Positions 24,663-33,452 are shown, counted from the stretch's first letter. The stretch is 43,869 nucleotides of DNA from an uncultured Spartobacteria bacterium (GCA_937901895.1 CALGTD010000043.1:1-43869); one strand, 5' to 3'. The notes: generated by a model from the sequence alone, not told the origin. Numbers and translations are program-made.

Positions 24663-25474
24663 GCCGCCCCGCCGGCGGCACTCGTGAGCCGGTCCATGGC
24701 CTCCAGCGCCTCGCGCGTGATCGCATGCCGTGCGCCGCAGCGCGGACAGTGGATGCGCACCACCTGCCCGCCCTCGAAGAGCCCTTCCGGATCACGCTGA
24801 AACGGCGGCAGCAGCACGCGAAGCATTCGATCCTGATTGCATCCGCACTCGAATCGATACGCGCGCCGCTCGAGCAGAACGAGGGTTTCGGTCTGGTCGA
24901 GCTTCCGGATCGCCGCATTGTCGAGCGAGCGCAGCCAGGCTTCGTCGCAATCCGGCTGGGCGGAGACGAACACGTAGTCCTCGTCGCCATGCTCGAAAAA
25001 CCGGGCGAGACGCTGCTCGCTGCGAAGGTAATACTGCTCCGCCGCACGAAAGATGTCGGCGCCCTCGAAATCGACCGCGCTGCGCCTCGGCCCTCCGGCG
25101 TCGGCCACGACATCCGCGTAAAACAGGTTCTTCTCCGCGTGCTTCACGTGCTCGGTGAACACATTCGCCACGAGGGTGCCATTCGGGTTGTCGCCGGCGG
25201 CGAAGACATTCATCAGCGGATCCTGAAAGCTCACCGTCCAGGCAATCACTTCGTTTCGCGGACGCGATGCGCAGTGCAGCGCAATGGCGGCAAGTGCCTG
25301 CTTTGCGAGATCGGAGGCCCCCTCGGGGATGCTCAGCCCGCTGTCGGCGAGATGGAGGTAATAGTCCACATAGAGGGGCGACATCTCCGCGCGCGCGACC
25401 ATGGCATTGCGTCCGCGCACGAAATACGTCCGCACCTCGATCGTGGAGTCATCGTTGGAGACGGGTTTGTTCAC
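24659..25474 (-). CDS. hslO: Hsp33 redox-regulated chaperone
   Basis: The 271-residue protein starts at GTG 25474. The C-terminal zinc switch is complete: C210-G-C212 and C243-P-R-C246. When oxidised by HOCl or peroxide, Hsp33 releases zinc, partly unfolds and binds unfolding client proteins in the cytoplasm. The N-terminal domain carries VRTYFVRGRNAMVARAEMS and the usual GNNP-like stretch (GDNPNGT). It overlaps the CHAD gene by 4 nt. It follows cinA on the same strand after 128 nt, so a separate promoter is possible. Confidence 0.95.
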   Translation of the reverse strand: MNKPVSNDDSTIEVRTYFVRGRNAMVARAEMSPLYVDYYLHLADSGLSIPEGASDLAKQALAAIALHCASRPRNEVIAWTVSFQDPLMNVFAAGDNPNGTLVANVFTEHVKHAEKNLFYADVVADAGGPRRSAVDFEGADIFRAAEQYYLRSEQRLARFFEHGDEDYVFVSAQPDCDEAWLRSLDNAAIRKLDQTETLVLLERRAYRFECGCNQDRMLRVLLPPFQRDPEGLFEGGQVVRIHCPRCGARHAITREALEAMDRLTSAAGGAA

Positions 25475-25602
25475 AATGCAGCCAACCTGCCACCGATTTC
25501 GTCATCAGGGAAAGGGCGAACAACGAAAAGAATCGGTCACGGAATGCCCCACACCGGCGGACTGCGCAGAGGAATCCGCAACGGGCGGGGCTTTTGGAAA
25601 AG

Positions 25603-26841
25603 TTACTCCGCGCCGAGCAACCGCAGTCGCAAGGCATCCAGCGCCGCCTGGGAGGCGAGCTGCTTGAAGGTCTCGCGATCGGAGGCGAAATTTTGCCGCC
25701 AGACGCGCGTTTCCCGTCCCTTTTCCGCCAGGGCGAGAAACACGGTGCCGACCGGCTTTTCCGGGGAACCTCCCCCCGGCCCGGCAATTCCGGTCGTCGA
25801 CAGCGCAAAATTCGCGCCGCTGCGTTCGAGCGCGCCCTCCGCCATTGCCCGCGCAACCGGCTCGCTGACGGCACCGTTTCGCTCGATGAGCGCCGGGTCC
25901 ACGCCCAGCGTCGCGGACTTTGCCTCGTTCGCGTAGGTGACGTAACCCGCGAGGAAAACCTCGGAGGCACCGGGCACGTTTGTGAAGCGGTTGGCGAGCT
26001 GTCCGCCGGTGCAGGATTCCGCCACCGCGACCGTCGACCGCCGCTCGCGCAGAAGATCGACGACGACGGCTTCCAGCAAACGCTCGTCCGTCGCAAGAAC
26101 CTTTGCGCCGAGTTCCGCGAGCACCTGCGGCTCGATCTCGTCCAGCAACGGAGGGGAGCCGATCAAGCGCAGATCGACCTCGTTCGGCCGCGCGCAATAA
26201 CCGACCTCGAGCCCGGGCACGGCGGAGAGTCGCAACCCGATGCGATCCTCGACCTGCGACTCGCCAATGCCCACGCACCGATAGATGCGGCATTCGACCC
26301 CGGACGACGCCGTCCATTCGCCAAGACGGGGCAGCACGGAATCCTCGAACATCGGAATCAATTCCCGCGGCGGACCGGGCAGCAGAAACAGATGCGGCGT
26401 GCGTGAATGCGCAGTGTCCTCCGCGGGCAGATACAGGCCCGGGGCGGTGCCGTTGGCATTCGGCAGCACGACCGCCCCCTGCGGAACCATCGTCTGCCGG
26501 TGCATCCGCTCGAGAAAGGGATACCCCCGCAGCTCGCATCGGGCGCGGATGGCCTCCGTGATTGCAGGGTCGACCTCGAGCCTGCGTCCGAGCAGCTCCG
26601 CAACGATCTCACGCGTGATGTCATCCGTCGTGGGTCCCAATCCGCCGGTGACGAGCAGCACATCGCACCGGCCCATCGCCTCGACAAGCGCGTCCCGGAT
26701 CGCGATGCCATCGGGCACGGTCGTCTGCCGGGAAATGCGAAGCCCGAGCGGAAACAACGAACGGCCGAAAAACGCGAGGTGGGAATTGAGAATGTTGCCG
26801 AGCAGCAGCTCGGTGCCGGTGTTGAGGACTTCGACGATCAC
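25603..26841 (-). CDS. cinA: CinA-like protein (MoCF domain and NMN deamidase domain)
   Basis: I take GTG 26841 as the start, giving the usual beginning MIVEVLNTGTELLLGNILNS and 412 residues. An alternative GTG at 26895 adds 18 unconvincing residues. The N-terminal molybdopterin-binding-like domain has LLVTGGLGPTTDDITRE near 65-81, an ADP-ribose pyrophosphatase-linked domain. The C-terminal domain has AVAESCTGGQLANRFT and STTGIAGPGGGSPEKPVGTV, typical of nicotinamide-nucleotide amidohydrolase (PncC). The protein salvages NMN and related nucleotides. nadD, in the same gene run, is also in NAD metabolism. Confidence 0.93.
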   Translation of the reverse strand: MIVEVLNTGTELLLGNILNSHLAFFGRSLFPLGLRISRQTTVPDGIAIRDALVEAMGRCDVLLVTGGLGPTTDDITREIVAELLGRRLEVDPAITEAIRARCELRGYPFLERMHRQTMVPQGAVVLPNANGTAPGLYLPAEDTAHSRTPHLFLLPGPPRELIPMFEDSVLPRLGEWTASSGVECRIYRCVGIGESQVEDRIGLRLSAVPGLEVGYCARPNEVDLRLIGSPPLLDEIEPQVLAELGAKVLATDERLLEAVVVDLLRERRSTVAVAESCTGGQLANRFTNVPGASEVFLAGYVTYANEAKSATLGVDPALIERNGAVSEPVARAMAEGALERSGANFALSTTGIAGPGGGSPEKPVGTVFLALAEKGRETRVWRQNFASDRETFKQLASQAALDALRLRLLGAE

Positions 26842-26919
26842 GACGGTGAAGGAAAACGCGTCAAGAGAGTGGGCACGAATGGCCCGCGTTGTCACTCGTC
26901 ACCTGCGACGCGTGCGCCT

Positions 26920-27753
26920 TCAGCAGCAATCCGTCGTCAGCGCGCGGATCCAGCCATTGACCTTGGCGTGGTTATCCTTGTCGCCGCGGAGATCGTAGAC
27001 GTAGAGCAGGTTCGCAAGGACTCGCACGAGGATCTGGCGCGCCGTCGCGTCCACGAGGTGGCTCTTTTGCAGACTGAGATTCTGCTTCGCGAGGATCGCC
27101 GCGCAATCAGCCGGAGTGAGGATTCTCCCGCGATGAAACGGGTCGAAATACAGGTCTCCATGCCGCGCGATGAAATGTCCCGGGAGATTGATGCCCTCAA
27201 CGCACATGCCCGCCCGCGCGGCGACCATCATGTAGAGCAGCGTGAGCGTGATCGGGATGCCCATTCGCGTCTCGATCACACAGGGCAGCAGACAGTTCCG
27301 CTCGTTGTAGTAGTCGTCGGAGTTGCCGCGAAACTCGAGGTCCCGCGACATGAAATTCGCAAGCAGGATCACGCGTTCGCGACTCGAGACGGCGCCGGAG
27401 CTTTTGATGAGAAACTGCCGGCCCCACGCGTTGACCTTCTTTTCCAGAGGGGCGAAATCGACACCCGGCAGCAGCGCTCGGGCGAGCATCCAGTTCGCCC
27501 GCTCGAGATCGTGGTGGTCGCCAAAAAGATGACACAGCAGGGAGAATTCCTCGTCCGCCTCACGATCGGCGATCAATTCGAGCACATCGCGCGCGTGCTG
27601 CGACACCTTCTCGTCCTCGGCGCCTGCCAGCATCGTCAGATCATTCACCGCATCCTCGCCCGCCTCGGCGAGCTGCTCCTTCACCAGCCTCACGGTTTCC
27701 GGGTCATTGTCCTTCAACAAACGGACGATTGCTTCTTTTTGCCCGAAGATCAT
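26920..27753 (-). CDS. SirB1/transglutaminase-like family protein
   Basis: The 277-residue protein has an N-terminal helical repeat region of about 90 residues. A transglutaminase-like core follows, with ERNCLLPCVIETRMGIPITLTLLYMM-type sequence near 150-180, then GINLPGHFIARHGDLYFDPF near 191-210. This arrangement is that of the SirB1/YchA family (Transglut_core2), often with TPR-like repeats at the C-terminus. The biochemical role is unsettled. It lies between the CPXCG gene (42 nt upstream) and cinA (78 nt downstream) on the same strand, probably in one transcript. Confidence 0.85.
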   Translation of the reverse strand: MIFGQKEAIVRLLKDNDPETVRLVKEQLAEAGEDAVNDLTMLAGAEDEKVSQHARDVLELIADREADEEFSLLCHLFGDHHDLERANWMLARALLPGVDFAPLEKKVNAWGRQFLIKSSGAVSSRERVILLANFMSRDLEFRGNSDDYYNERNCLLPCVIETRMGIPITLTLLYMMVAARAGMCVEGINLPGHFIARHGDLYFDPFHRGRILTPADCAAILAKQNLSLQKSHLVDATARQILVRVLANLLYVYDLRGDKDNHAKVNGWIRALTTDCC

Positions 27754-27795
27754 GTCGTCAAACCGTTAGTCCACATTTCCATGGCGCGCAAGGGC

Positions 27796-27981
27796 TCATG
27801 CAGCCTTGATTCTGACATCCGTCACCGCACCGGGCTCACAAATGACCTCGATCGTCATCGGACGGCAGCATACCGCACAGTCCTCGATCATTTCCAGCCG
27901 GCGAAGCGTCGTCTCGACCTCGATCGTAAAAGGCTCCCCACACTGCGGACACTCGATCTCGATCTCCTCGACGATGTCCAT
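27796..27981 (-). CDS. CPXCG motif cysteine-rich protein
   Basis: This 61-residue protein has two Cys pairs, C11-P-Q-C14 in IECPQCGEPFT and C35-A-V-C38-C39 in EDCAVCCRPMT. They are expected to bind one zinc ion in a rubredoxin-like knuckle. It matches the small CPXCG protein family of unknown function. The start MDIVEEIEIECPQCG and the length are those of the family. It lies 18 nt after rsfS on the minus strand. Confidence 0.88.
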   Translation of the reverse strand: MDIVEEIEIECPQCGEPFTIEVETTLRRLEMIEDCAVCCRPMTIEVICEPGAVTDVRIKAA

Positions 27982-27999
27982 GGTGCAACCGCCTCCTTC

Positions 28000-28359
28000 T
28001 TACCTGGTTTCCGGCTCGAACGCGACGCGCGGCGCATCGCCCCACAAATCCTCGAGCATGTAGAAGGACCGCGCCTCGGAATGGAAGACGTGGACGATCA
28101 CCTGCGCGAAATCGATGACCACCCACCGGCTGCCCGGCGCTCCATCCTCGGACATCGCCCCCCTGCCGAAGACCTCCCGCACCTTCGAGCGGATTCCCGA
28201 GGCGATCGCCTTGAGCTGCGGATCTGACGTTCCGCTGCAGACCACAAAGAAATCGGTGAAATCCGAAATGCCGCGCAGATCGATGATCTGGATGTCCTCG
28301 GCCTTCTTGTCGGCTGCGGCCTCCGCGCACACGCGGGCGAGATGTTCAGCCTCGTTCAT
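28000..28359 (-). CDS. rsfS: Ribosome silencing factor RsfS
   Basis: The 119-residue protein has the RsfS/Iojap pattern: DIQIIDLRGISDFTDFFVVC near residues 22-41, then WVVIDFAQVIVHVFHSEAR near 79-97, and the ending FYMLEDLWGDAP. It binds ribosomal protein L14 and blocks subunit joining when nutrients are scarce. It overlaps nadD by 14 nt, the widespread nadD-rsfS pairing. Confidence 0.96.
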   Translation of the reverse strand: MNEAEHLARVCAEAAADKKAEDIQIIDLRGISDFTDFFVVCSGTSDPQLKAIASGIRSKVREVFGRGAMSEDGAPGSRWVVIDFAQVIVHVFHSEARSFYMLEDLWGDAPRVAFEPETR

Positions 28360-28912
28360 ACAGCCCTCTTCGGTAAATCACTTCGCATGCGCTCTCCGGC
28401 AGCAGATAACGGACGGAAAGCCGGCGCGCAACGCGATTCCGCACGTCGGTGGACGAGATGTCGATCCGCCGGGTGACAACCGGATACGGACAGTCGGTCA
28501 AATCCGCATGGCGCGACAGCACAACGAACCGCACCATCTTCTCGAGCGCGTCGAACTCGTGCCACGTGTGGAGCTTGGCCAGATTGTCGTCGCCGATGAA
28601 ATAAAACCACTCGTCGTCCGGATTGCGTTCCCGCATCCAGCGCACCGTATCCACCGTGAATGACGGTCCTTCCCGCCGAAACTCGCAATCGTCGACCTCG
28701 AAGCCCGGCTCCCCCTCCACCGCCGCGCGCACCATCTCCAGCCGCGCATCCGCAGGCGACGGCGGCGTGTCCAGCTTGTGCGGCGAAATGGCCGCGGGGA
28801 TGAACACGACCCGGTCCAGCGACAGCCGTTCCATCGCCTCGCGCGCGAGGATCAGATGTCCGAAATGAATCGGATCGAACGAACCTCCGAAAAGTCCTGT
28901 CCTTCGCGCCAT
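28346..28912 (-). CDS. nadD: Nicotinate-nucleotide adenylyltransferase
   Basis: The 188-residue nucleotidyltransferase has GLFGGSFDPIHFGHL at 6-20, with the HxGH-type histidines (here H16-F-G-H19). The C-terminal ISSTDVRNRVA motif is near 151-161. FIPAAISPHK near 37-46 follows the NadD type. It makes deamido-NAD from nicotinate mononucleotide and ATP. It is the first gene of the minus-strand run and is divergent from the NagZ-like gene with only 41 bp between them. Confidence 0.96.
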   Translation of the reverse strand: MARRTGLFGGSFDPIHFGHLILAREAMERLSLDRVVFIPAAISPHKLDTPPSPADARLEMVRAAVEGEPGFEVDDCEFRREGPSFTVDTVRWMRERNPDDEWFYFIGDDNLAKLHTWHEFDALEKMVRFVVLSRHADLTDCPYPVVTRRIDISSTDVRNRVARRLSVRYLLPESACEVIYRRGLYERG

Positions 28913-28953
28913 CCCCCATTCAACAATCGAACCGCCAATTTCCGAAATCCAAA

Positions 28954-30048
28954 ATGTCCCATCCCGGCCAGCTTCTTCTCATCGGTGTTCCCGGAAAATC
29001 CCTCGACGCGGAGACCGCCGCGCGCCTGCGAAAGATCCAGGCTGGCGGTTACATCCTTTTCGGTCGGAACATCGAGTCGCCGGAGCAGCTGCGGAAGTTG
29101 ATCGATGACCTGCGCGACCTGTCCGATGTCGAGCCGATCATCACGATCGACCAGGAAGGCGGTCGCGTCTCCCGGCTCAAACTCCTCGGCCACGAACCGC
29201 CAAATGCCCAGCAGCTTCGCACGAAGGGCGATCGGGAACTCGTCCGCTGGCACGGCGAAATCACCGGGCGCCTGCTCCGGCTCTTCGGATTCAATCTCGA
29301 CCTCTGCCCCGTGCTCGACATCTCGTTCGACGACGAGGCGGACAACTCGCTGCGCGGGCGCTGTTACGGCCAGAGCGTGGCGCAGGTCATCGACCTCGCC
29401 GGCACGTTCAACGACGCGATGCGCGCGACCGGCGTCCTGAGCTGCGGCAAGCATTTCCCCGGCTACACGCACGCCGGACTCGACCCGCACCACGAGCTGC
29501 CACGCCTCTCCCGCACCCGCGAGCAGATGGAGGAGGAGGAACTCGCCGTCTTCCGCTACTTCGCCGACAAGGTCGACAGCATGATGATCGGCCACATCGC
29601 CATCGACGGCCTCGACGCGAGCGGCCTGCCCGCCTCGCTCTCGCCCGCGATCATCAACGGCCTGCTCCGGGACGACATGGGATTCGGCGGGCTCGTGATG
29701 ACCGACGACCTCGACATGGGCGCGATCCTGAACCACTACGGATTCGCCGACACGATGCGCATGGCTCTCGAGGCCGGCAACGACCTGCTCATGATCTGCC
29801 ACCGCGTCGAAATGGCCGCCGAGGCCCTCGAGACGATCTCCGCGCTTCCGCCGGAAAAACTCTCCCCCGCCCTTGCCCGCGTCGCCGATTTCAAGACCCG
29901 CATGGTCCCGCCCGATCCATTCAGCGTCGCAGCGCACCGGCTGCTCGACGACGAGGTCTGGAAACTCCGCGTCGCCACGCTCGGCGAGGAAGCCGCCGCC
30001 CTCCGCAGTCCCGAAGACGGCAAGCGCTCGCCGGTCGAGTTGTATTGA
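28954..30048 (+). CDS. GH3 beta-N-acetylhexosaminidase, NagZ-like
   Basis: This 364-residue single-domain GH3 protein has IITIDQEGGRVSRL near residues 62-75 and GLVMTDDLDMGAI near 247-259, the latter with the Asp nucleophile. Between them the NagZ loop reads KHFPGY, then LDPHHELP. The D-x-H catalytic dyad remains, but the usual KHFPGHGD residues are changed. There is no clear signal peptide, so it is probably cytoplasmic and acts in peptidoglycan GlcNAc recycling. The changed loop leaves substrate open, so no gene symbol is given. The DNA just before its ATG contains TTCCGAAATCCA, also found at about 19771. Confidence 0.88.
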   Translation: MSHPGQLLLIGVPGKSLDAETAARLRKIQAGGYILFGRNIESPEQLRKLIDDLRDLSDVEPIITIDQEGGRVSRLKLLGHEPPNAQQLRTKGDRELVRWHGEITGRLLRLFGFNLDLCPVLDISFDDEADNSLRGRCYGQSVAQVIDLAGTFNDAMRATGVLSCGKHFPGYTHAGLDPHHELPRLSRTREQMEEEELAVFRYFADKVDSMMIGHIAIDGLDASGLPASLSPAIINGLLRDDMGFGGLVMTDDLDMGAILNHYGFADTMRMALEAGNDLLMICHRVEMAAEALETISALPPEKLSPALARVADFKTRMVPPDPFSVAAHRLLDDEVWKLRVATLGEEAAALRSPEDGKRSPVELY

Positions 30049-30135
30049 CCGCCGTTTGGTGGCCGGTCGGGAAATGCTGATCGATGCGCAATTTCACGGA
30101 ATGCCGGTTTGACTCTGCGCGCTCCAGGTGCGTGA

Positions 30136-30777
30136 ATGGGAAAGCCCGCCGCCATGAAACGCGCTTCCACGACCGTTTCCGCATTCACCCTCTTGGAGGT
30201 GCTTGTCGCCGTCGCGGTGCTTGGAATCCTGGCGTTCCTCGGCGCCCAGGCCTTTCAGTCCAGGATCATCACGTGCCGCATGGACGAAGTCCTCGCCAAC
30301 GCCCGGTCGCTTCACCAAGCGACCCAGATAATGACTCTGGACAGCCAGCAAGCCGGAAAGGGCCTGCAATGGACGTCCGTCGAGTCGAACGGGGAGATGG
30401 CTCCGGTTTCCCTCGCCACCTATTTTGACGCGTTGCTCAGTAGCGGCTACGTGACGAGATCGGAACTCCGAAAAATGTTGAGTGGGCCGGGAAAATACCT
30501 GAGAGCGGACCAACTCACCGCAGATCATATCGCGTTCAAGATCTTCCAGGTCGAGGATACCTCGCCATCCGATCAGCCATTCCTCGTCACGGCGAACTGG
30601 CAGGATCGGCGACTTACCGACAATCCCCCCTATGGCCGGAAACGTTTCGTCGTTTTCCACAAGGGGGGCGATGGCGGCCTCTACAAAGGCGGAACGGACG
30701 CCGCCAGCATGAAGCTTTTCCCCCAAGCCGGGAACGGACCTCCCGGCTCCGTCTACCGCTACGTCACGCTCAAGTAA
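30136..30777 (+). CDS. Type II secretion/type IV pilin-like pseudopilin
   Basis: The 213-residue protein has an N-terminal prepilin motif, SAFTLLEVLVAVAVLGILAFL. In it the residue before Phe is Ala rather than the usual Gly, and Glu at +5 is present. A soluble beta-rich domain follows (residues about 50-213), ending VYRYVTLK. Start could be ATG 30136 or ATG 30154. Stand-alone pseudopilins of this type are numerous in Verrucomicrobia and Planctomycetes; most have no known role. No secretion genes are adjacent. The rnpB gene is convergent with it. Confidence 0.85.
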   Translation: MGKPAAMKRASTTVSAFTLLEVLVAVAVLGILAFLGAQAFQSRIITCRMDEVLANARSLHQATQIMTLDSQQAGKGLQWTSVESNGEMAPVSLATYFDALLSSGYVTRSELRKMLSGPGKYLRADQLTADHIAFKIFQVEDTSPSDQPFLVTANWQDRRLTDNPPYGRKRFVVFHKGGDGGLYKGGTDAASMKLFPQAGNGPPGSVYRYVTLK

Positions 30778-30803
30778 TCGCGCTCCGATTCCGCGACAAG
30801 TTG

Positions 30804-30844
30804 CAAAAATGGCGAAGGCCGCGCGGTCTCCCACGCGGCCTTCG
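30804..30844 (-). terminator. Terminator of rnpB
   Basis: A perfect 11-bp stem pairs 30834-30844 with 30813-30823 (CGAAGGCCGCG and its complement, 10-nt loop). On the minus strand it is followed by CCATTTTTGC. It begins a few bases past the 3' end of the RNase P RNA and could also limit read-through from the pseudopilin gene. Confidence 0.88.
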
Positions 30845-30845
30845 T

Positions 30846-31290
30846 TGGCTGGCTGTAAGCCGGATTCTGTCCATCCCGCTCCTCGCGAAGCGGAACTGTG
30901 CGGTCATTTCTCTAAGCGACTAATACCCGGGGTCCCGGCCGCCGCTGGTCTTCAAGGAAGACTGCGCTTCGACCCTCCGGGCAGGCTGCCCGTTCCCCTG
31001 TTCTGTCTTGCACCACCTGGGGTTTATCGTGCCCCCGTCATTACTGACGGGGCGGTGGGCTCTTACCCCGCCTTTTCACCCTTGCCCCTGGCCTGACTGC
31101 TCCCGAAGGAGCGCATGCCGTCGCAAGCTCGGGCAAATCCAACCAGTGGCGGTATGTTCTCTGTGACACTTTCCGTCGCGCCGCGCTTTCGCCCGGCGCT
31201 CCCGCGCATTCTACGCGGCAGGTTGCCATGTGGTGTCCGGACTTTCCTCCCGTTCCCGCTTTCGCGGAACCGGGCGACCGCCCGCCAGCA
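30846..31290 (-). ncRNA. rnpB: RNase P RNA, bacterial type A
   Basis: The minus strand carries the conserved 5' core GAGGAAAGTCCGGAC near 31240-31255 and the 3' core ACAGAATCCGGCTTACAG near 30855-30871. The ends pair as P1: GCTGGC (31284-31289) with GCCAGC (30848-30853). The length of about 445 nt is normal for a type A RNA with extra helices. It is the catalytic subunit that removes 5' leaders from tRNA precursors. Ends are good to a few bases. Confidence 0.96.
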
Positions 31291-31295
31291 CTTTC

Positions 31296-31323
31296 ATCAT
31301 ACGGCAATCGCGACCGGCTTCAA
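31296..31323 (-). promoter_or_regulatory. rnpB: rnpB promoter
   Basis: On the minus strand TTGAAG (31318-31323), a 16-bp spacer and TATGAT (31296-31301) form a strong sigma-70-type promoter. Transcription would start near 31290, which agrees with the start of helix P1. Confidence 0.8.
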
Positions 31324-31403
31324 CGAAAGTCGTGCGGGCAGCCGTCCGGACGTGATGGAGTCCCGAACGCCGGGATCCAGCACGCCCGCAGCAACGTCCG
31401 GAA

Positions 31404-32486
31404 CTAGTCGCCGAAGGAAATCTCCACCGCGCGAGCCGCGGCGAGAAGCTGGCCGTCGGGCTTCACATTGCGCAGGCGATGGACGGCCTCGGCGATCGGC
31501 ACGGCGCAGGTCTCGGTATCCCGATAGCTCACCATCATGCCAAACTGCCCGGCTTCGATCAGTTTGACGGCCTCCACACCGAAGCGCTGGCCAAGAATGC
31601 GATCGAATGCCGTGGGCGCTCCACCGCGCTGCAGATGGCCGAGCACGCAAACGCGGGTCTCCTTGCCGGTGCGGTCTCCGATTTCCTTGCCAACAACATC
31701 GCCGATGCCGCCAAGGCGGTATTCGCCGCTGGTGGTCTGGATGCGCATCTGGCGGCCCTCCTTCGGGCTCGCTCCCTCGGCGACGACGATCATCGTCGAC
31801 CGCGCGCCCTGACGATCGCGGCGGAGAACCTCCGCGGCGACCTTGTCGAAATCGAACGGAATCTCGGGAATGAGAATGATGTCCGCGCCCCCCGCCATGC
31901 CGCCATAGAGCGCGATCCAGCCGGCGTGGCGCCCCATCACTTCGAGAACCATCACGCGCTTGTGGCTGGTCGCCGTGGTATGCAGGCGATCCAGCGCGTC
32001 GGCGACGCAGGAGACCGCCGAGTCGAAGCCGAAGGTCATCGACGTGGCCTCGAGGTCGTTGTCGATCGTCTTCGGCACGCCGATCATGGGGAATCCCGCC
32101 TCCTGAAGCTGCAGCGCGGTGGAGAGCGAACCGTCTCCGCCGATCGCCACGAGGGCGTCGAGCTTCAGGTCGTTGAAGGTTTTCCGGGCCTTGTCGATGA
32201 CTTCCTCCGGGATCGCGGCCTTTTCACCCGCGCGCACCTTGGCCACAAAGTGGCCCTTGTTCGTGGTCCCGAGGATCGTGCCTCCGAGATGCATGATTCC
32301 CGCCGTGCTGCGACGGTCGAGCACCATGTAATCGCCACCATCGGGCAGAAGGCCCTCGTAGCCATCCCGGAAGCCAAGAACCTCCCAACCCAATTTGTCG
32401 GCCGCCCTGACGACGCCGCGCAATACTGCATTCAATCCGGGGCAATCGCCCCCGCTAGTCAATACACCGATTCTTTTACTGGACAT
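31404..32486 (-). CDS. pfkA: 6-phosphofructokinase
   Basis: The 360-residue protein has GVLTSGGDCPGLNAVLRG at residues 7-24, VAIGGDGS at 113-120 and PKTIDND at 138-144. Further substrate-binding blocks include LEVMGRHAGWIALYGG. Gly119 in GGDGS marks ATP use, while Lys139 in PKTIDND (Gly in E. coli PfkA) is typical of PPi-using or mixed-group enzymes. The G/K combination occurs in ATP-dependent group III enzymes. It phosphorylates fructose 6-phosphate in glycolysis. It follows the DD-carboxypeptidase gene by 24 nt on the same strand. Confidence 0.95.
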   Translation of the reverse strand: MSSKRIGVLTSGGDCPGLNAVLRGVVRAADKLGWEVLGFRDGYEGLLPDGGDYMVLDRRSTAGIMHLGGTILGTTNKGHFVAKVRAGEKAAIPEEVIDKARKTFNDLKLDALVAIGGDGSLSTALQLQEAGFPMIGVPKTIDNDLEATSMTFGFDSAVSCVADALDRLHTTATSHKRVMVLEVMGRHAGWIALYGGMAGGADIILIPEIPFDFDKVAAEVLRRDRQGARSTMIVVAEGASPKEGRQMRIQTTSGEYRLGGIGDVVGKEIGDRTGKETRVCVLGHLQRGGAPTAFDRILGQRFGVEAVKLIEAGQFGMMVSYRDTETCAVPIAEAVHRLRNVKPDGQLLAAARAVEISFGD

Positions 32487-32510
32487 TAGTTTCCCGCAGT
32501 GGAGGAGCCG

Positions 32511-33452
32511 TTACTGGAGACTCTCTCCTTTTTTTATGGGGCGGCCCTTCGCCGCCCATTCGTCGTAGAGCTGCCAGCCGCGCCGGATGAAGGAAATCCC
32601 CTCCCCGGAACGATCGCTGGAGCCAAGCAACACGACAATGATTCTGCGCGGCGTGACGAAGACCGTCTCGCCTTCGCGGCGCGACTCGGGAGCGCGATCC
32701 GCCGAAAGGATGATGCAATCGCCCGCCTTCGCGGTGCGGCCGGTCTTCACGCCATCGACGCCATCGACGTCGAGCAGGGGATTCGTATTCCGCAGCCACA
32801 CATCCACGGGCTGGCCCGCGCGCATGATGTGGATCTCGCGCGTCTTCTGCGCGACGTAAAAGGGAAAACCCGACTTCGAGTAGGCGTAGCGCGTGAGGCG
32901 CGCCATGTCGGCCGCGGTCGAGAACGGCACGGCCCCCGACCCGCTGTCGAGACCGCTGGGATTGAGGAAGCGCGTGCGCTTCATGCCGAGATTCCGGGCG
33001 AGCGCATTCATGTGCGCGACGAAGTTGCCCACGGGATCGAGCGCCTCGGGATTCGGCAGCCGCCTGCCGATGTGGTAGGCCAGCGTGTGAGCCGCAATGT
33101 TGTCCGACGCCATGAGCGCGGAATACAGGAGGTCGCGCAGCGTGACCATGTCGCCGGTCTGGAGACCGGCCGGGTTCACTCCCCCGACGCGCACCGCGGA
33201 CTCGGGAACGGACACGAACTCACCGAGATCGGCGTTTGTCGCGCGCGCCCAGTCCAGCACCACCAGCGCGGTCGCAACCTTGGTGAGGCTCGCGACCTGG
33301 CGCTTTTGATTGCTCTCCTTCGACGCGAGGACATAGCCCGTCTGGTTGTCCACGATGATGTAACTCTCCGCGGCAACGACCGGATTCACCAGAAAAAGGC
33401 AGACGCTGGCGAGAATGCCCAAACGGTGATGCAACAAACGCGTCAAACGCAT
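32511..33452 (-). CDS. D-alanyl-D-alanine carboxypeptidase (S11), exported
   Basis: From ATG 33452 the 313-residue protein has a signal peptide (LGILASVCLFLVNPVVAAES) and the three penicillin-binding motifs: S55-LTK58, S116-DN and K236-TG. It trims the terminal D-Ala from peptidoglycan stem peptides in the periplasm. It lacks the long C-terminal anchoring domain of E. coli DacA, being about 90 residues shorter. Frame extension up to 33569 is not supported. It lies 67 nt after mtgA on the same strand, so two cell-wall genes are together. Confidence 0.92.
   Translation of the reverse strand: MRLTRLLHHRLGILASVCLFLVNPVVAAESYIIVDNQTGYVLASKESNQKRQVASLTKVATALVVLDWARATNADLGEFVSVPESAVRVGGVNPAGLQTGDMVTLRDLLYSALMASDNIAAHTLAYHIGRRLPNPEALDPVGNFVAHMNALARNLGMKRTRFLNPSGLDSGSGAVPFSTAADMARLTRYAYSKSGFPFYVAQKTREIHIMRAGQPVDVWLRNTNPLLDVDGVDGVKTGRTAKAGDCIILSADRAPESRREGETVFVTPRRIIVVLLGSSDRSGEGISFIRRGWQLYDEWAAKGRPIKKGESLQ

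Noticed and set aside
26407..28227. 606-codon plus-strand frame across cinA, SirB1-like, CPXCG and rsfS genes
   Set aside because: It crosses four recognisable minus-strand genes and shows no domain of its own.
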